Shown in pieces: positions 1-10,481 of a stretch of 64,000 nucleotides of DNA. The stretch is from Sanderia malayensis. Lineage: Eukaryota; Cnidaria; Scyphozoa; Semaeostomeae; Pelagiidae. The notes beneath the pieces were generated by a model, which made no database searches, was not told the origin of the DNA, and worked only from the letters and a program-made list of their open reading frames with translations. How positions within the stretch are numbered: the first letter of the stretch is position 1; the number at the start of each line of letters is the position of its first letter. The stretch spans positions 5,835,840 to 5,899,839 of the forward strand of contig RQOL01000828.1 of NCBI GenBank assembly GCA_013076295.1. The letters run 5' to 3'. The translations under genes and the position numbers were made by a program.

Positions 1-930
1 CCTACTTACTAAAGTTACTAGGAAAAGAACACGGGGAATTGGTTTAGTTGTTCCAACGAAGTATTTTGCTTCCACAGATAATCAGAAGAATGCTCAGATA
101 TTGGTGAAAAAAAACTCGGTATTTAAATATGGCGACGATACAGTGTTGTTCGTTGCTGGGAAAAATTCTACTGACATTTCTAAGAAACGCAAAAATGATT
201 TAAGTGGGCTGGGTTTATTGTTCCAAAAAAATGCACTTATTATGAACCTCATTAAAGGAAAATTGACACTTTTACTTGGAACCGCTACAAATGTGGCGAA
301 TGGATCATCAAATTTCAGAGTCAGTCTAAACGATAAGGAAATAATGAAAACCACTTGTACCTTGTAGTACCTTGGGGTACAGATTTACAGTACACTGAAT
401 ATGAACAAGCGTTTTGATAAGTCATACAATGTATAAAACGTCCTCTCGACTCAATCTCCTTGCAAAATTACGAAGTGAACTTGATGTAAAAGCAGCAAAG
501 GCCATAGACCAAAGTATGGTTTTACCTACGTTCACTTATTGCGGTATCCTCCTGCTTTGCAACACAACAACTCAATTAAGCAAGCTGGATTATTTGCAAA
601 ATGGAACCGAAGCCATTGTCAATAGAAACTCGGTCAACAAAATCACACTGCAGTCTCTATGTAATGCCAATAAGAAACGAGCTTGCACCCTTGTCAGATC
701 ATGCCTAGACAATGAAGTTATTGGTCTTACTGAAACTACTTGCAGCTAATAGATCATTCAATGCAGACAAGAAACAATTCAAAAATAATACATCTCCCAA
801 AAATAAATACGCCGTATACAAGAAAAAGCTTTTCATTCGCTGGTACAAAAAAATCAATATGCTCGCATTGGAAGTTCGTGAAATGGCAACAAAGGATTTT
901 TCTCTTTATTTAAAGAAAAATTTTACTTGA
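1..930 (+). pseudogene. Decayed LINE (non-LTR) reverse transcriptase, C-terminal part
   Basis: Three partly overlapping reading frames read as the end of a LINE reverse transcriptase. The catalytic box appears as YGDDTVLF near 130-155. It is followed by a YLGVQI-type strand at about 367-390, then the thumb region (LLAKLRSELDVKAAK, about 450-500). The tail resembles the usual LINE ending (LEVRE...FSLYLKKNF, about 865-925). Stops and frame changes at about 365-440 and 745 break the frame, so it is inactive. The 5' part lies outside the window. The jockey/CR1/L2 group fits the C-terminal pattern; I cannot choose between them. Confidence 0.75.
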
Positions 931-1312
931 AATACGTTGACTTCTTTGCAGCTAAATTCATTTTTATTACTTTTTACTCAGGTTACATCTCTTTTAGATC
1001 TCGTTTATGTTACTCTTGAAACACATTGATGACAGCTTCTCTCAGGTTGAAGTGTTTAATGCAGTATAAATATTCGTAGTTATTATTTATATTATTATTA
1101 CTATTAAGCAACTTCCAAAGAGCGAACTTCGAAAGCGATAAATTAACAACATGTGTAAGACAGTGGTGATTTCAGGGAGGGGCAGATCTCCCCTTCTTAA
1201 AATGCATGCGGAATTTGGGGGGGCTGCGCACCAAGCAATTTTCGTTTTTTGTGCTTTGGAAAATTTCCCGTTATCCAGAAGTTAGTTTAAAGGCCTTCTT
1301 TGTAAAGAAACA
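931..1312. other. No gene seen; AT-rich spacer after the LINE
   Basis: Short AT-rich sequence, including an ATTATT run near 1080-1105 that may be the LINE tail, and a G-run at 1215-1223. No coding signal, RNA gene or repeat boundary is visible. Confidence 0.5.
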
Positions 1313-1806
1313 GTTATGGTATGACGTCATAACCATGATACCAATCGATTTTTATAATGGGAGAGTATCGGGAAAAAGTTTCCAAATCTGCTCTGTGCGC
1401 AACCGCGGCCTTTATTAAAAAATTGTTTTCCAAGGTACAAAACTATAACTTTCCGCGCGTCGTTTCGGCCATTAACCATAAATTGAACTTACGGTAACAC
1501 TATAGAGGCGTTTTGAAAAGGGGTACTATAAGCTGCAGTCAGTCAAACGACATCTTATTCCGCGCTGTCTGATTTCGAGCAGCAGGAAGCATTCACAAAG
1601 GAGATTTGTCAGAAATCATGGGTGGCGGAGTTGTTTCAGTAAAACTGGTAGCAAAGACGATGGCCGGGGTTATATTGTTGGAAGAGTAAGCAAAGTAAGC
1701 TGTTACAGCAGTTCATTAATAAATGAGATTTTCAAGCAGTCTTTTTCAAAACAAATTTGAAATGAAATGAAACAGATAAGGAGAGGTGAAGTCGTGCGTT
1801 TTGCTC

Positions 1807-2335
1807 ACATGTTGCGAAAGAACAAAAGCAACGATGCTTGCAACTATGGCAACAATTAACCATAATAACAATTGACCTTTGATTATTATACATTCCTAAT
1901 TTCGTAATCTCCTTCAGTTGAACTTTGATTTGATATTTCGTAATTTTTAACTCATGAATGACTTGACCTATTTTGATTGGTAGAACTTAATCTTTAAACA
2001 ATATTATTCCTTTTTGGTAATTGTAAACACGTATCACAACTATGGGTATATAAACTTCTTCTCATTGATTTTTAGTTAGTTGAATGTGTAGTTGAATTGT
2101 TAGTTGGTAATCGTAATATAAACTGTTGTTGAGTGGCCGCGTCACGAGTATCGAAGCCGAATAACGATTGAATTTGAATTGAAGATTGACAAAAAAAGAA
2201 CAGAAGCACAAAAGACTCTTCTGTCGAAAAAGTAAATGTGAGTTAGCTGTAATATTATTAATCTGTTTGTGTTGAACCTTCGTCGTTGAACCCACTTGTA
2301 AAACCCCCTTGCAAGTGGTTTTACACACATACAAC
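1807..2335. other. Non-coding stretch inserted in repeat T1, left of the hAT element
   Basis: This segment is absent from the uninterrupted family-T copy, where GCTCAC is followed almost directly by ACACATAGG (about 19597-19612). It is AT-rich with no convincing coding potential. It could be part of an earlier insertion or of the sequence the hAT landed in. Confidence 0.45.
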
Positions 2336-5300
2336 CAGGGATGCACATCAGGGGTGTGTGTGTGTGTTGGGGGTTTCGCGTCCCCCCTACTATATTCTGA
2401 TTCGGTCCAAAAATTTTAATATAAACAAAAAGGTAGGTCCACAAAACAACAGAGACAAAACGGAAGGATTTTGAAAAGTCGGCCCAGGAGACACAAAGTA
2501 ACACCTTCATGCCAACCCCAAGAATAGGAAATAGAAGCAGTGCTCAGTGAGCAACCACAGACGAATCCACCGCCAAAATTACAGGTCACATTATCGACGG
2601 AAGAATATAACCCTTAAAATAAAATCGTGTCGCGTATTCTTTCATTGACCTTCACACTGACTTCACATCATAATATCCGTGTCTAGTGTCTGTTCCATCA
2701 TCATTTCAAATTAGATCATTGTTTAAGTATTTCATTAGCACACTTCAGAAAAGGGAGGACAAAAACACGTTTTGCTTCGCTCTTTACAACATGGTCAAGA
2801 TGGTTGAGAACATGGAAAACAAGTAATCCATCGTTTTATGCAAAGATGCCAAATAAACGTTACACGGTGACTTGTGCGCTTTGCAAAAGCGCTTTCAACA
2901 ATTACTTTGGGGGAAAACATTGCAAGCTGAAGCATCCGAAGTACAGTTCCAATAACTTACGGCTTTAGTTGAAAACAAACAAAAGATCAAAACAAGCTTT
3001 AGGTTGGGTACGTCGACAAAAAGTAGAGCAGCCATTCCTGGCCCTTCAAATATCGACGATACAGAGCTAAGTGACAATAAATCTGAAGATCAGTCAGCCG
3101 AAATTGAGCCCACAGCTAAAAGACCGTGGGTAACTTTTCATGGTTCATTTGGAGAAAAGCATCAAAGGACAGATTCCAACCACACCGAAGAACAGGTGCT
3201 TTGGAATGAGACTGGGCTCGATGAAGATGAACCAGAACCATGGATATTTGAAAATGAGGAAGAGCTACAAGATGTGGATGGTCAAGGCTTACATTACTCA
3301 CAATCACAGGAAGAAGTTGAACAAGAAGAGCAAATGGAACCAATTTTCGATAATGTTGAAGATGATTCATTGATTCATTGCATTGGGAACATACGACATA
3401 TGTGCACAGAGCTTAATAAGTGCCAAGAACTTGCACGAAGAGCTCAAACAGAAATTTCACCAAGTCCTGAACATCTTCTTGCAGAGCTCCTGGATGTTAC
3501 AGAAAGATTGGAATCGTTGTCTTCAGATCTGAAAGCAGATGCTAAAAATGCTTTGCAAGGATTTGGCGCAAAACAAGACAACTTCACTGTCAACGAGTCA
3601 GCTTTTCTACAAATGGATCGCGATCCAGCTCCGAGACAAAAACTTCTTCGGACGTAGAGAGGGTTTGCCTAATTAATCAGGGCCCATTCTAACCAAAGCT
3701 TTCGAGTTATCCAAGAAATAATGCCATTGATGCAAGATGGAGCGCAGATGACACGTGGACAGTGAGAGGAGTTAAGGCATGGCATAAAATGAAAAGTCAG
3801 GGAAAAGCGAATCCAGGTAAACTGGTCAGTCACTTCAGCAGCATCAGACATAAAGATTGTCTTGATGCATTGGTCGCTTTGAAAGCAAAAAGCTTCATGT
3901 TGACAGCTTACTCGACAAATGCAAAAGAAAAGAAGAGATTTGGCAGGCAGAAGAAAATCAAAGAAAACACGAAGCAATTAAAGTGCTGATTGACATCGCA
4001 CGGACAATTGCGCGAAAATGATTATCATTCAGAGGTGCAGCCTCGGAGAAAGAAGGAAACGGAAACTTCCATCAAATCACAAGCTTTGTTGCAAGACATT
4101 TACCTGGTTTTAAAAGATTGATAGATGATGCCCCAAATTGACATTACCTCAGTTCCAGGTCACAAAATGAGGTTTTTCTTCTACTTGCAGAAGATGTTAC
4201 AAATACGGCTAGAAAGGAAGTAAATCAATCCCAAGTTGCGACTGTCATTGCTGATACTACTCCCGATGCGTCCCATGTAGACCAACTGTCTGTTGTAGCA
4301 AGGTACATGCACCCAAGTGGAAATATGCAGGAGCGCCTTGTTGATATGACAGATATTGACAAAAAGACCGGTGATGGCCAAGCTAAGCAGATTATGGCTT
4401 CTTGGAATAAAGAGAGCTACATATTTGCAGTATCACTTGTCAGTCCTACGACTCTACAGCATCTATGTTTAAAAGATGTCAAGCAATGATTAGCCAATGC
4501 CTTGGCAAAATTATTCCATATTTTCCCTGACTCGCCCATCGTGTTAATACAACAGTGGAACACAGTTGTAAAGCCAGAATCGCTGCATGCAAAATGTTCG
4601 ATATTCTCCAGGAAATTTACGTCCTTTTCAGCTCCAGAACAAGAAGATGCAACCTGTTCCGACAAAACGTCAAGGAACTAGATATTGAAGGAGCGTTGGC
4701 TTTACGGAATCTCTCAGTGACACGATGGATTGCCCGGCAGATTCGATTAAATCACTATGGAGAAGTTTTGAAGGCATAATTGGTGCAGTGGAAGACCTAA
4801 CAGAGTCGGAAGATCCGAAAACAAAGATAAAAGCTCATGCTCTTCTTAAAAGAGTTCATTCTTTTGAGTTCATGTTGATGCTCATGTTCATGAAAAATGT
4901 TATGGTAAAAATGAAGATCCTTACTCACGAGATTCAGAGCATTAAAGTAAATATTCTTGACAATTTGGAAGCAGCTCAAGCTACAGTTTTCACGTTAAAG
5001 CATATGCGGGACAACTCCAATACACTCAATGAAGAGATTCAAGCAGCTGTTGTTTTCAGTGAGAAATTTGGAATTGATGGGCAGGCAGAATATCAGAAGC
5101 ACCACATACCACGAAGACAACCAAATAGGCCCGATGAAAGACCAGAGAACGCTGCGTTATTCAATCCAAGCGAATATTACTGCAAAGAATTTGTTCAAAT
5201 TTTGGATGTGCAGATATCATCTTTGACAGATAATCTAAGAGTTCCCTTAGATATCCTGCCAGTAGTAGTTAACTTACTAGAGCCATCGTTCCTTCAAAAG

Positions 5301-5993
5301 ATTGACCAAAAAGACTGTCAGCTTGTGATAAACATGTTACCAGAGGGTTTGTAGCCAGATGCAAGTGCATTAGAAGCAGAATTTTTCGTTCTCAGAAGCC
5401 ATTGCTTTCTAAACAAAGTTGACATCACGAGCACAGAAAAAGCAGCAAATTATGCACGACTGTTCCTGAGTTTATTACCTCTGACGGAGAAGTGTTACCA
5501 GCTGCTTCATACTGTTTCAATTACGTCTGCATCTTGTGAGCGAAGTTTTTCGAAATTAAAACTAATCAAGACTTTGATGCGATCGTCAATGAAACAAGAA
5601 TGGTTGTATGAACTTATGGTCTTATCGCGTGCAAAGGATTTTACGGATACCATTGACCTTGATGTAAATGGTAAGCAGCTGGTCACAAATGCCAAAGACA
5701 AGCGTATTCTATTAGTGAACTTAAAAGGACAGTTTGAATAATGACAATAAACATTTTAGCATTTCTTTTGTTCTGTTCAATAAAGCTTTGCTTCCAAAAT
5801 TTTTGATCTGTCAGCAAGGTACATGGAGCCATGTCAATTTCAAATTTGTGGCTATTTAACTCAATTAAATGTCACTTATTTGCTACTTTGGCTATGCTTA
5901 AATGTATTCCCAGTCGGTCCCAAAACAATTATACTGGAAGTCGGTCCATATTAAGTTCACACCCCCATCCCTAACGTTAGATGTGCGCCCCTG
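2336..5993 (+). mobile_element. hAT-superfamily DNA transposon with TIRs and 8-bp TSD
   Basis: The ends form an imperfect inverted repeat typical of hAT elements: left CAGGGATGCACATC, right (reverse complement) CAGGGGCGCACATC. The 8 bases outside are CATACAAC on the left (2328-2335) and CACACAAC on the right (5994-6001), a 7/8 match and the size hAT transposases make. The 3,658-bp interior carries a degraded hAT transposase ending in the family's dimerisation domain. The element is nested inside repeat T1. Its broken transposase and mutated target duplication mark it as old. Confidence 0.85.
2846..5741 (+). pseudogene. hAT transposase (ZMYM1-like), degraded
   Basis: The reading is spread over several frames. 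A short N-terminal block at 2846-2968 has a CALC...HCKLKH zinc-finger-like pattern. An acidic linker follows at 3004-3657, then a TTF-type region around WHKMKSQGKANPGKLVSHFS (about 3780-3840). RNase H-like core pieces lie at 4220-4490 (ATVIADTTPDASHVDQLSVV) and 4555-4735. From 4725 one frame runs through a single TAG stop (5352-5354) to TAA at 5741. It ends with the hAT dimerisation motif SASCERSFSKLKLIKTLMRS (about 5530-5590). Several frameshifts and stops make it non-functional. The similarity to host ZMYM1-like proteins reflects shared hAT ancestry; TIRs and a target duplication show it is a transposon gene. Confidence 0.85.
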
Positions 5994-6280
5994 CACACAA
6001 CACACATAGGCCAAACAGAAATTTAAAACACAAAGCTACGGAAACACAAGTTTCATTTTTTGTCCATTTGGAATTTTGGAACCATCGTGACTTGTAAAAC
6101 CTCTAAATATGATAATAAATTGTTATGCAGAATATTGCAATTAGTTTTATTTTATTTCTGCGACTTCTATCCTGATGAAAACACTGTAGCAACTTTGCGT
6201 TCCAGCCAGACGTAGAAGAAATTCGTTTTGATAAGACCGGAATGACAGCAACTTCGCAGCATCAGATCAGATACATCTTA

Positions 6281-7640
6281 ATCAAAGGAACCTTGAGGTG
6301 ACTCGCGACAGATGGCTTTTATTTCACTGTATTATCCAGAAAGTGAAGAAAGTAATATTAAATTAAAGGGCTTATGCAGCCTGAAATGAGATATCGATTT
6401 TTTACGGAGATGGAGAGAAAAAGATCTGAGTATCACTATGAACCTATTTTGAGTGTTCTCTGACGAGTTTAAGTATATTTTTTCCAAGCTCAAACACAGC
6501 CAGGTCTGCGCTATATTTTCCTCACATTATGAGTCAATTCTCGTTGCTTTCAATTAAAACAGAAATGTTAACAAATTTTGAAAAAATAAAACTTTCAAGA
6601 TTTTGATTCAGTGTGACGTCCGAATGAACCGAGCTATTGTTCTTCAACTATTGTTCTCTGAGCAAGAGCTGCCCGGCCTGTGTTGAAACAGTGTCTGGCT
6701 AAAATCTTTTCAAAATGTCGGATTGCGAAAATAGTAGCTCAAAACAAATTCCTCTGACAACGAAGGACGAAGCCTTCCTGAGGATAGCGAAGAAGACGAA
6801 GACTATTCAGTAGTCAGTTCGTATAGTTGAAACTCGCACGAAGGAGAACCTCTTGCAAGAAGACCCAGAGCTGGGTACGGCAGTGATGATAAAGAATCGG
6901 GTTGTGAAGGCCTACCTAGATATCTCTGAAAGAGCTGGATGCCCGTTTTGAAAAGAAAACTTTTGTTGATAATTGGTTAGTTCATTTGTTATTTAATAAA
7001 TTATTGGCAACTGTTAAACATTAATTCTATGGAATCATATGAGTTTTGTTCATTGTACTGTTTTGTCTTCAGTTGTTACGGTCCAATCCAGGTCTTTAGA
7101 AGAGTTTCGTCTTGCGAGACTTATGGAGAGAGACGAATTTAGTGTTGGCGCAGCAAATTCAAAAAACATTTGTTTTGAGACCACTCAAGCAAACATTTTG
7201 ACTCCAGTTTTCGATCTTGTTTCATCAAGTTAAAAAACTATCATTTTCCAAAACAAAAATGAAATACTATAAATGTTGTATTAGTTGCATAAGCATACAG
7301 CTAGAAAACTTTCTTCTTTTCACCTAATGCTTCCAACGAGTCAAAAATGCTCCCGTCTCCGTGCGTGATCGTGCTCGTGGTCCCCCCCTACCACAGCGTG
7401 CCCAGCATCTAGTATGGTACGTCATGTTGTTTGTTATTTCAACAAGTTTACATTTTATCCAATGAAAAACTTGCAAAGTGATATCATACTTGGTAGCCTC
7501 ACTTCAAATCAAAAGTGAACGTTTGAATCTGAGGCACATACCTTATATGGGCAAGTAAAAGTCTACACAGACACAGACACAGACACAACATTTTTCCCCA
7601 CTCACCAACATCTACTCGCTTGCGCATGCGCGTCGCCAGT
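6281..7640. mobile_element. A-family non-autonomous element, copy A1
   Basis: Starts ATCAAAGGAACCTTGAGGTG and ends near GCGCATGCGCGTCGCCAGT. The 1,360-bp interior is repeated, with small differences, at 29252-30646 and 36135-37513 in the opposite orientation. The uninterrupted family-T copy lacks it at the matching position (about 19895). Both ends carry a GACTCGCG-like block in inverted orientation. The short ORF at 7039-7233 recurs in copy A5 but resembles no protein I know, so I treat it as non-coding. An AGGGCTTATGCAGCC block near 6367 is the same as the end of the TTAA-flanked element at 27548-28815. Confidence 0.75.
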
Positions 7641-8228
7641 CAAAAAGCCAACTCTTAGCGTAAATAATCCATTTAGATTCTGAAAACATCTCTGCATTCT
7701 CTCACATATACATCATATGCGACTCGGTCAAGTCAAACAGATACAAGAGTATTTTCATTTTATATCGACACTGATTAATCCCCTTTGTCTGCTTCCGGTC
7801 TCCCCGCCGCGGATGATCGCCCTCCCGCAGTTCGACGTCACGACCAAAAACTGCCCCAGTTCAGACCTCAATTACTCCCTCTAAGCCGTTTTCTAAAAAT
7901 ATGAACAAAAATTTAAAATTTGTGAAAATACTTGAATATTAATGCATTGGGAAACGATTTTTGATTTATAAGCTATTGGTTGAGCTATAAAGTTAAAGAG
8001 TACAGTAAAAAGCTACGACATTCTTCAATACAAAGGCTTGAAATGTGTCATGGTTATGGCGTCACGGCTGTCGCACTTGAAGTTGCAAAATTGACGGCTT
8101 CGCGGGGTTGTAAAAAGAGTTCTACAGGATCAATTTTCATTCTGAAAACGGTTTTATGATCAGTTCGAATAGGTTTATCATCAAAAGCAAAAAATCATAT
8201 GACTTTTTTGTTTGCAGCAGGCCTTTAA

Positions 8229-8595
8229 GTTTCATCTTCATCTTGAAAAATTTCACCTTCTTCGATTTCACTTTGCGAAGCAATATCAACTTCAGCAGCA
8301 GGTTTTCTTCCTCATGTTCCTCTTATTAATTTTTTTAGAAATCGCCACTGGTGGGAGACCAGGTTTTGTCATCAAAAAGTGAAAATTACCCTCGTAAAAG
8401 TTTGGGAACGATTTGAAATTTAAGATGGCGGACACTAAACAGTGACAATTTGTTTACAAACAATGAACAATGATTTATTGCGTAATTATATCATGTATGA
8501 TTGTAAAAACTTGTCGAATGAGACTTCAGCAATTGAACGCTTAAATTTAGACAGTTTTAGACGGAAATTTGCTCTGCATTTTTGACAACGCCACT
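8229..8595. other. No gene seen between repeat T1 and the Tc1 fragment
   Basis: AT-rich sequence with no coding frame longer than a few dozen codons and no clear repeat end. Confidence 0.45.
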
Positions 8596-8830
8596 TCAAA
8601 GTACAAAAATAATCCTCGAATGCGCTACGTTCACAATTTGTTCTTCCCTTTCTGTGAACATTTGACGCCTGCCTGTCCTTTTGCTCACGGCCACAGAACC
8701 TGTTTTCTGAATCTTAATTATAATATTATATGCACTTGTCTTTGTGCATCCAACAACTTTTGCGATTTTTCCACAGGAGTAACCTTCATTTCCGAGGGTA
8801 ATCATGGCTACCGGATCTTGAAATAAAATC
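8596..8830 (-). pseudogene. Tc1/mariner-type transposase, N-terminal HTH fragment
   Basis: On the - strand the reading ITLGNEGYSCGKIAKVVGC, followed by an RTGRRQMFTEREEQIV block, matches the layout of the paired helix-turn-helix DNA-binding region of Tc1-like transposases, including the GRRR-type linker between the two helices. The catalytic DDE domain is absent: the sequence to the left has no continuation. A related fragment lies at 22555-22655. Both are followed by a similar stretch containing ACTTTTGCGAGGGG, which probably belongs to the element end. Confidence 0.7.
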
Positions 8831-9322
8831 CCTTCCCTCTAGCTATGCCGCGGAATGTTTCCTATAACTTTGTAAATATTAAACATAGATGAACAAAAAA
8901 ATAAAAACGTTTTCTGCAATAATTTCTTTAGTTTTGAAAAAAGTTTCATTGCTATTGCTCCAAAGGTGGCGTCAGTGTTCAATTGCAAAGTTTAATTTAT
9001 CCCAAAGCCTGAACCGTTCACTAACTTTTGCGAGGGGAGTAGTGCCCCAAACGGACGATTTCTTTCAAACACTCAGTATAGTTTTCGTTTTTCAAACTGG
9101 ATTGAACGGAGGACGTCTTAATGAAGTAGTTTGCATTCATGCGGCATTGAAAAGAACTAACTATTCAAAAGTAGGAGGAAAAAATTCATGACGTCATAGA
9201 CCAAAATGCTCATCTCATCAAAAATTATTAAGGTCAATAGATAGGTCAATTTGAGCTGTTTCAAAAGATAAAAGTTTCATTTCGTTATCTCATTCAAAAA
9301 TATCGATTGGGGCAACCAATCT
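8831..9322. other. Tc1-associated flank and AT-rich spacer
   Basis: The first part (to about 9060) is related to 22740-22870, next to the other Tc1 fragment. Both contain TTCTGCAA(T/C)(A/G)AT and ACTTTTGCGAGGGG. The rest contains no recognisable gene. Confidence 0.45.
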
Positions 9323-9602
9323 AACAATGAATACTATAACCAGAAGTTTCATATTAGGAAAACGACGTTAATACTTTCCTACAAACGACTACATATTCTG
9401 TCGCACAAACAAGCGACCATCCTCAGAGTCAATTAAAATAGAAAAAAAATTAATACTAAAATTAAATTAAAATTCATTGTATTTTAATTGACTCTGAGGA
9501 TGTCGCTTGCTTGTGCGACCGACACCGAATATATAGTCGTTTGTAGGAGAGTATTAACATCGTTTTCCTAATATGAAGCTTCTGGTTATACTATTCATTG
9601 TT
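9323..9602. repeat. 280-bp fold-back (hairpin) element
   Basis: Left arm 9323-9439 and right arm 9481-9602 are inverted copies of each other with few mismatches, around a 41-bp AT-only centre. The outer ends read AACAATGAATA / TATTCATTGTT. The 12-mer GTTATCTCATTC occurs both at 9284-9295 and 9600-9611, so a larger insertion unit bounded by that direct repeat is possible. No coding sequence is present. Confidence 0.8.
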
Positions 9603-9823
9603 ATCTCATTCCTGTTGAAAGAAATGGCACTTTAATTGACAAAATTCGTTTAAAGTGACGTCATCAATAACATGGAAACAATACGGTGAATTCTAAAATT
9701 TCATGGTCTAATCCAGCGATTCCAGAAGAAATGCTCGCCCTGCTTGAATTGCTTCGAAATCCAAAAAAAAATCAAATAAGCGCCCCCTTAAATAAGCGCC
9801 CCCATTTGGGGCTCAAAATTAAA
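9603..9823. other. Spacer with a fragment of the CGCTTATT repeat
   Basis: Around 9770-9815 there are two AATAAGCGCCCCC blocks, the same motif that fills the ends of the element at 9824-10340. They are probably the edge of another copy. Confidence 0.5.
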
Positions 9824-10340
9824 TACCGTATTTCCTCTATTAATTTGGGCGCTTATTGAGGGGGCGCTTATTAGAGGGGGCGGTTATTTCATAGTGCTAA
9901 AATTTTAAAATCGAACATCTTCAAAAACAAAACAATAATCTTAACAAAGTTTCGAATGTTATTTATTGACATACGTTAAAAATGCTATGTTAGCATTTTT
10001 TTAGAAGAAATGAAGAAGCGACAGCATGGTAAAGCCGCACACATGGACATTGAATTGACAAACATTAAAAATGGATATTTTCTTCAAAATATAATGACTA
10101 ACTTTGGTCCTAAAGTACTTGCTTATGTTGCCATTGGTAAAAGAAAGGAATTGATTTCTATTCACATGTTTCTACGCTATTATTTGAACCAAACAGTGAA
10201 AATGTAAGAATTCTATTAACCGCCCTTAGGCGGTTAATAGAGGGGGGGGGCGATTATTTCACACTCTTTGATTTTAGGGTGGGCGCTTATTGGAGGGGAC
10301 GGTTAATAGAGGGTGGGCGCTTAATAGATGAAATACGGTA
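9824..10340. mobile_element. 517-bp MITE with TACCGTATTTC inverted ends
   Basis: Ends are TACCGTATTTCCTCTATTAA on the left and, reversed, TACCGTATTTCATCTATTAA on the right: 19 of 20 match. Just inside both ends are repeated GGGGGCGCTTATT and GGGCGGTTAATAGAGG blocks. The interior holds a 65-codon open frame (10010-10207) without recognisable similarity, so I treat it as non-coding. The same terminal sequence bounds the larger element at 18917-20604. No clear target duplication was found. Confidence 0.7.
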
Positions 10341-10435
10341 AGCATCCATGCGCTTGTTCAATGCTTTGCGGTAACTGCCGTGCTTATTCATCTCTAGACT
10401 GACTGCATTGCGTCCCTGTGACTCTTTTTGTTCGC

Positions 10436-10480
10436 CGCCACACCCAACCTCGAACCCAGGGCCCTTCCAGCTTCGCAGAC
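10436..10480 (+). repeat. Left target duplication and TIR of the Academ-like element
   Basis: Target duplication CGCCACACC at 10436-10444, then the TIR from 10445. TIR bases 1-32 are identical to the inverted right end, base 33 differs (A/T), and bases 34-36 match again. Confidence 0.92.
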
Positions 10481-10481
10481 C

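Larger units (their letters stand above)
1313..8228 (+). repeat. Interrupted copy T1 of a 1.7-kb repeat (family T)
   Basis: Three separated blocks, about 1313-1806, 5998-6280 and 7641-8228, align in order with the uninterrupted copy at 18917-20604. Shared landmarks are TATGACGTCATAACC, TTTCCGCGCGTCGTTTC, CATAGGCCA...ACAG and CCGCCGCGG followed by TGATCGCCCTCCCGCAGTT. The gaps are filled by a 529-bp stretch plus the hAT element (2336-5993) and by A-family copy A1 (6281-7640). The outer ends of T1 are eroded. Confidence 0.75.

Noticed and set aside
2846..5741. Host ZMYM1-like zinc finger gene
   Set aside because: hAT inverted ends and an 8-bp duplication surround it, and it carries multiple stops and frameshifts.
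7039..7233. 64-codon frame, also present at 36555-36749, as a conserved protein
   Set aside because: It is repeated only because it lies inside copies of the A family. The equivalent in A3 is disrupted and no domain is visible.
10010..10207. 65-codon frame as a gene
   Set aside because: It lies inside a MITE and shows no recognisable motif or splice context.
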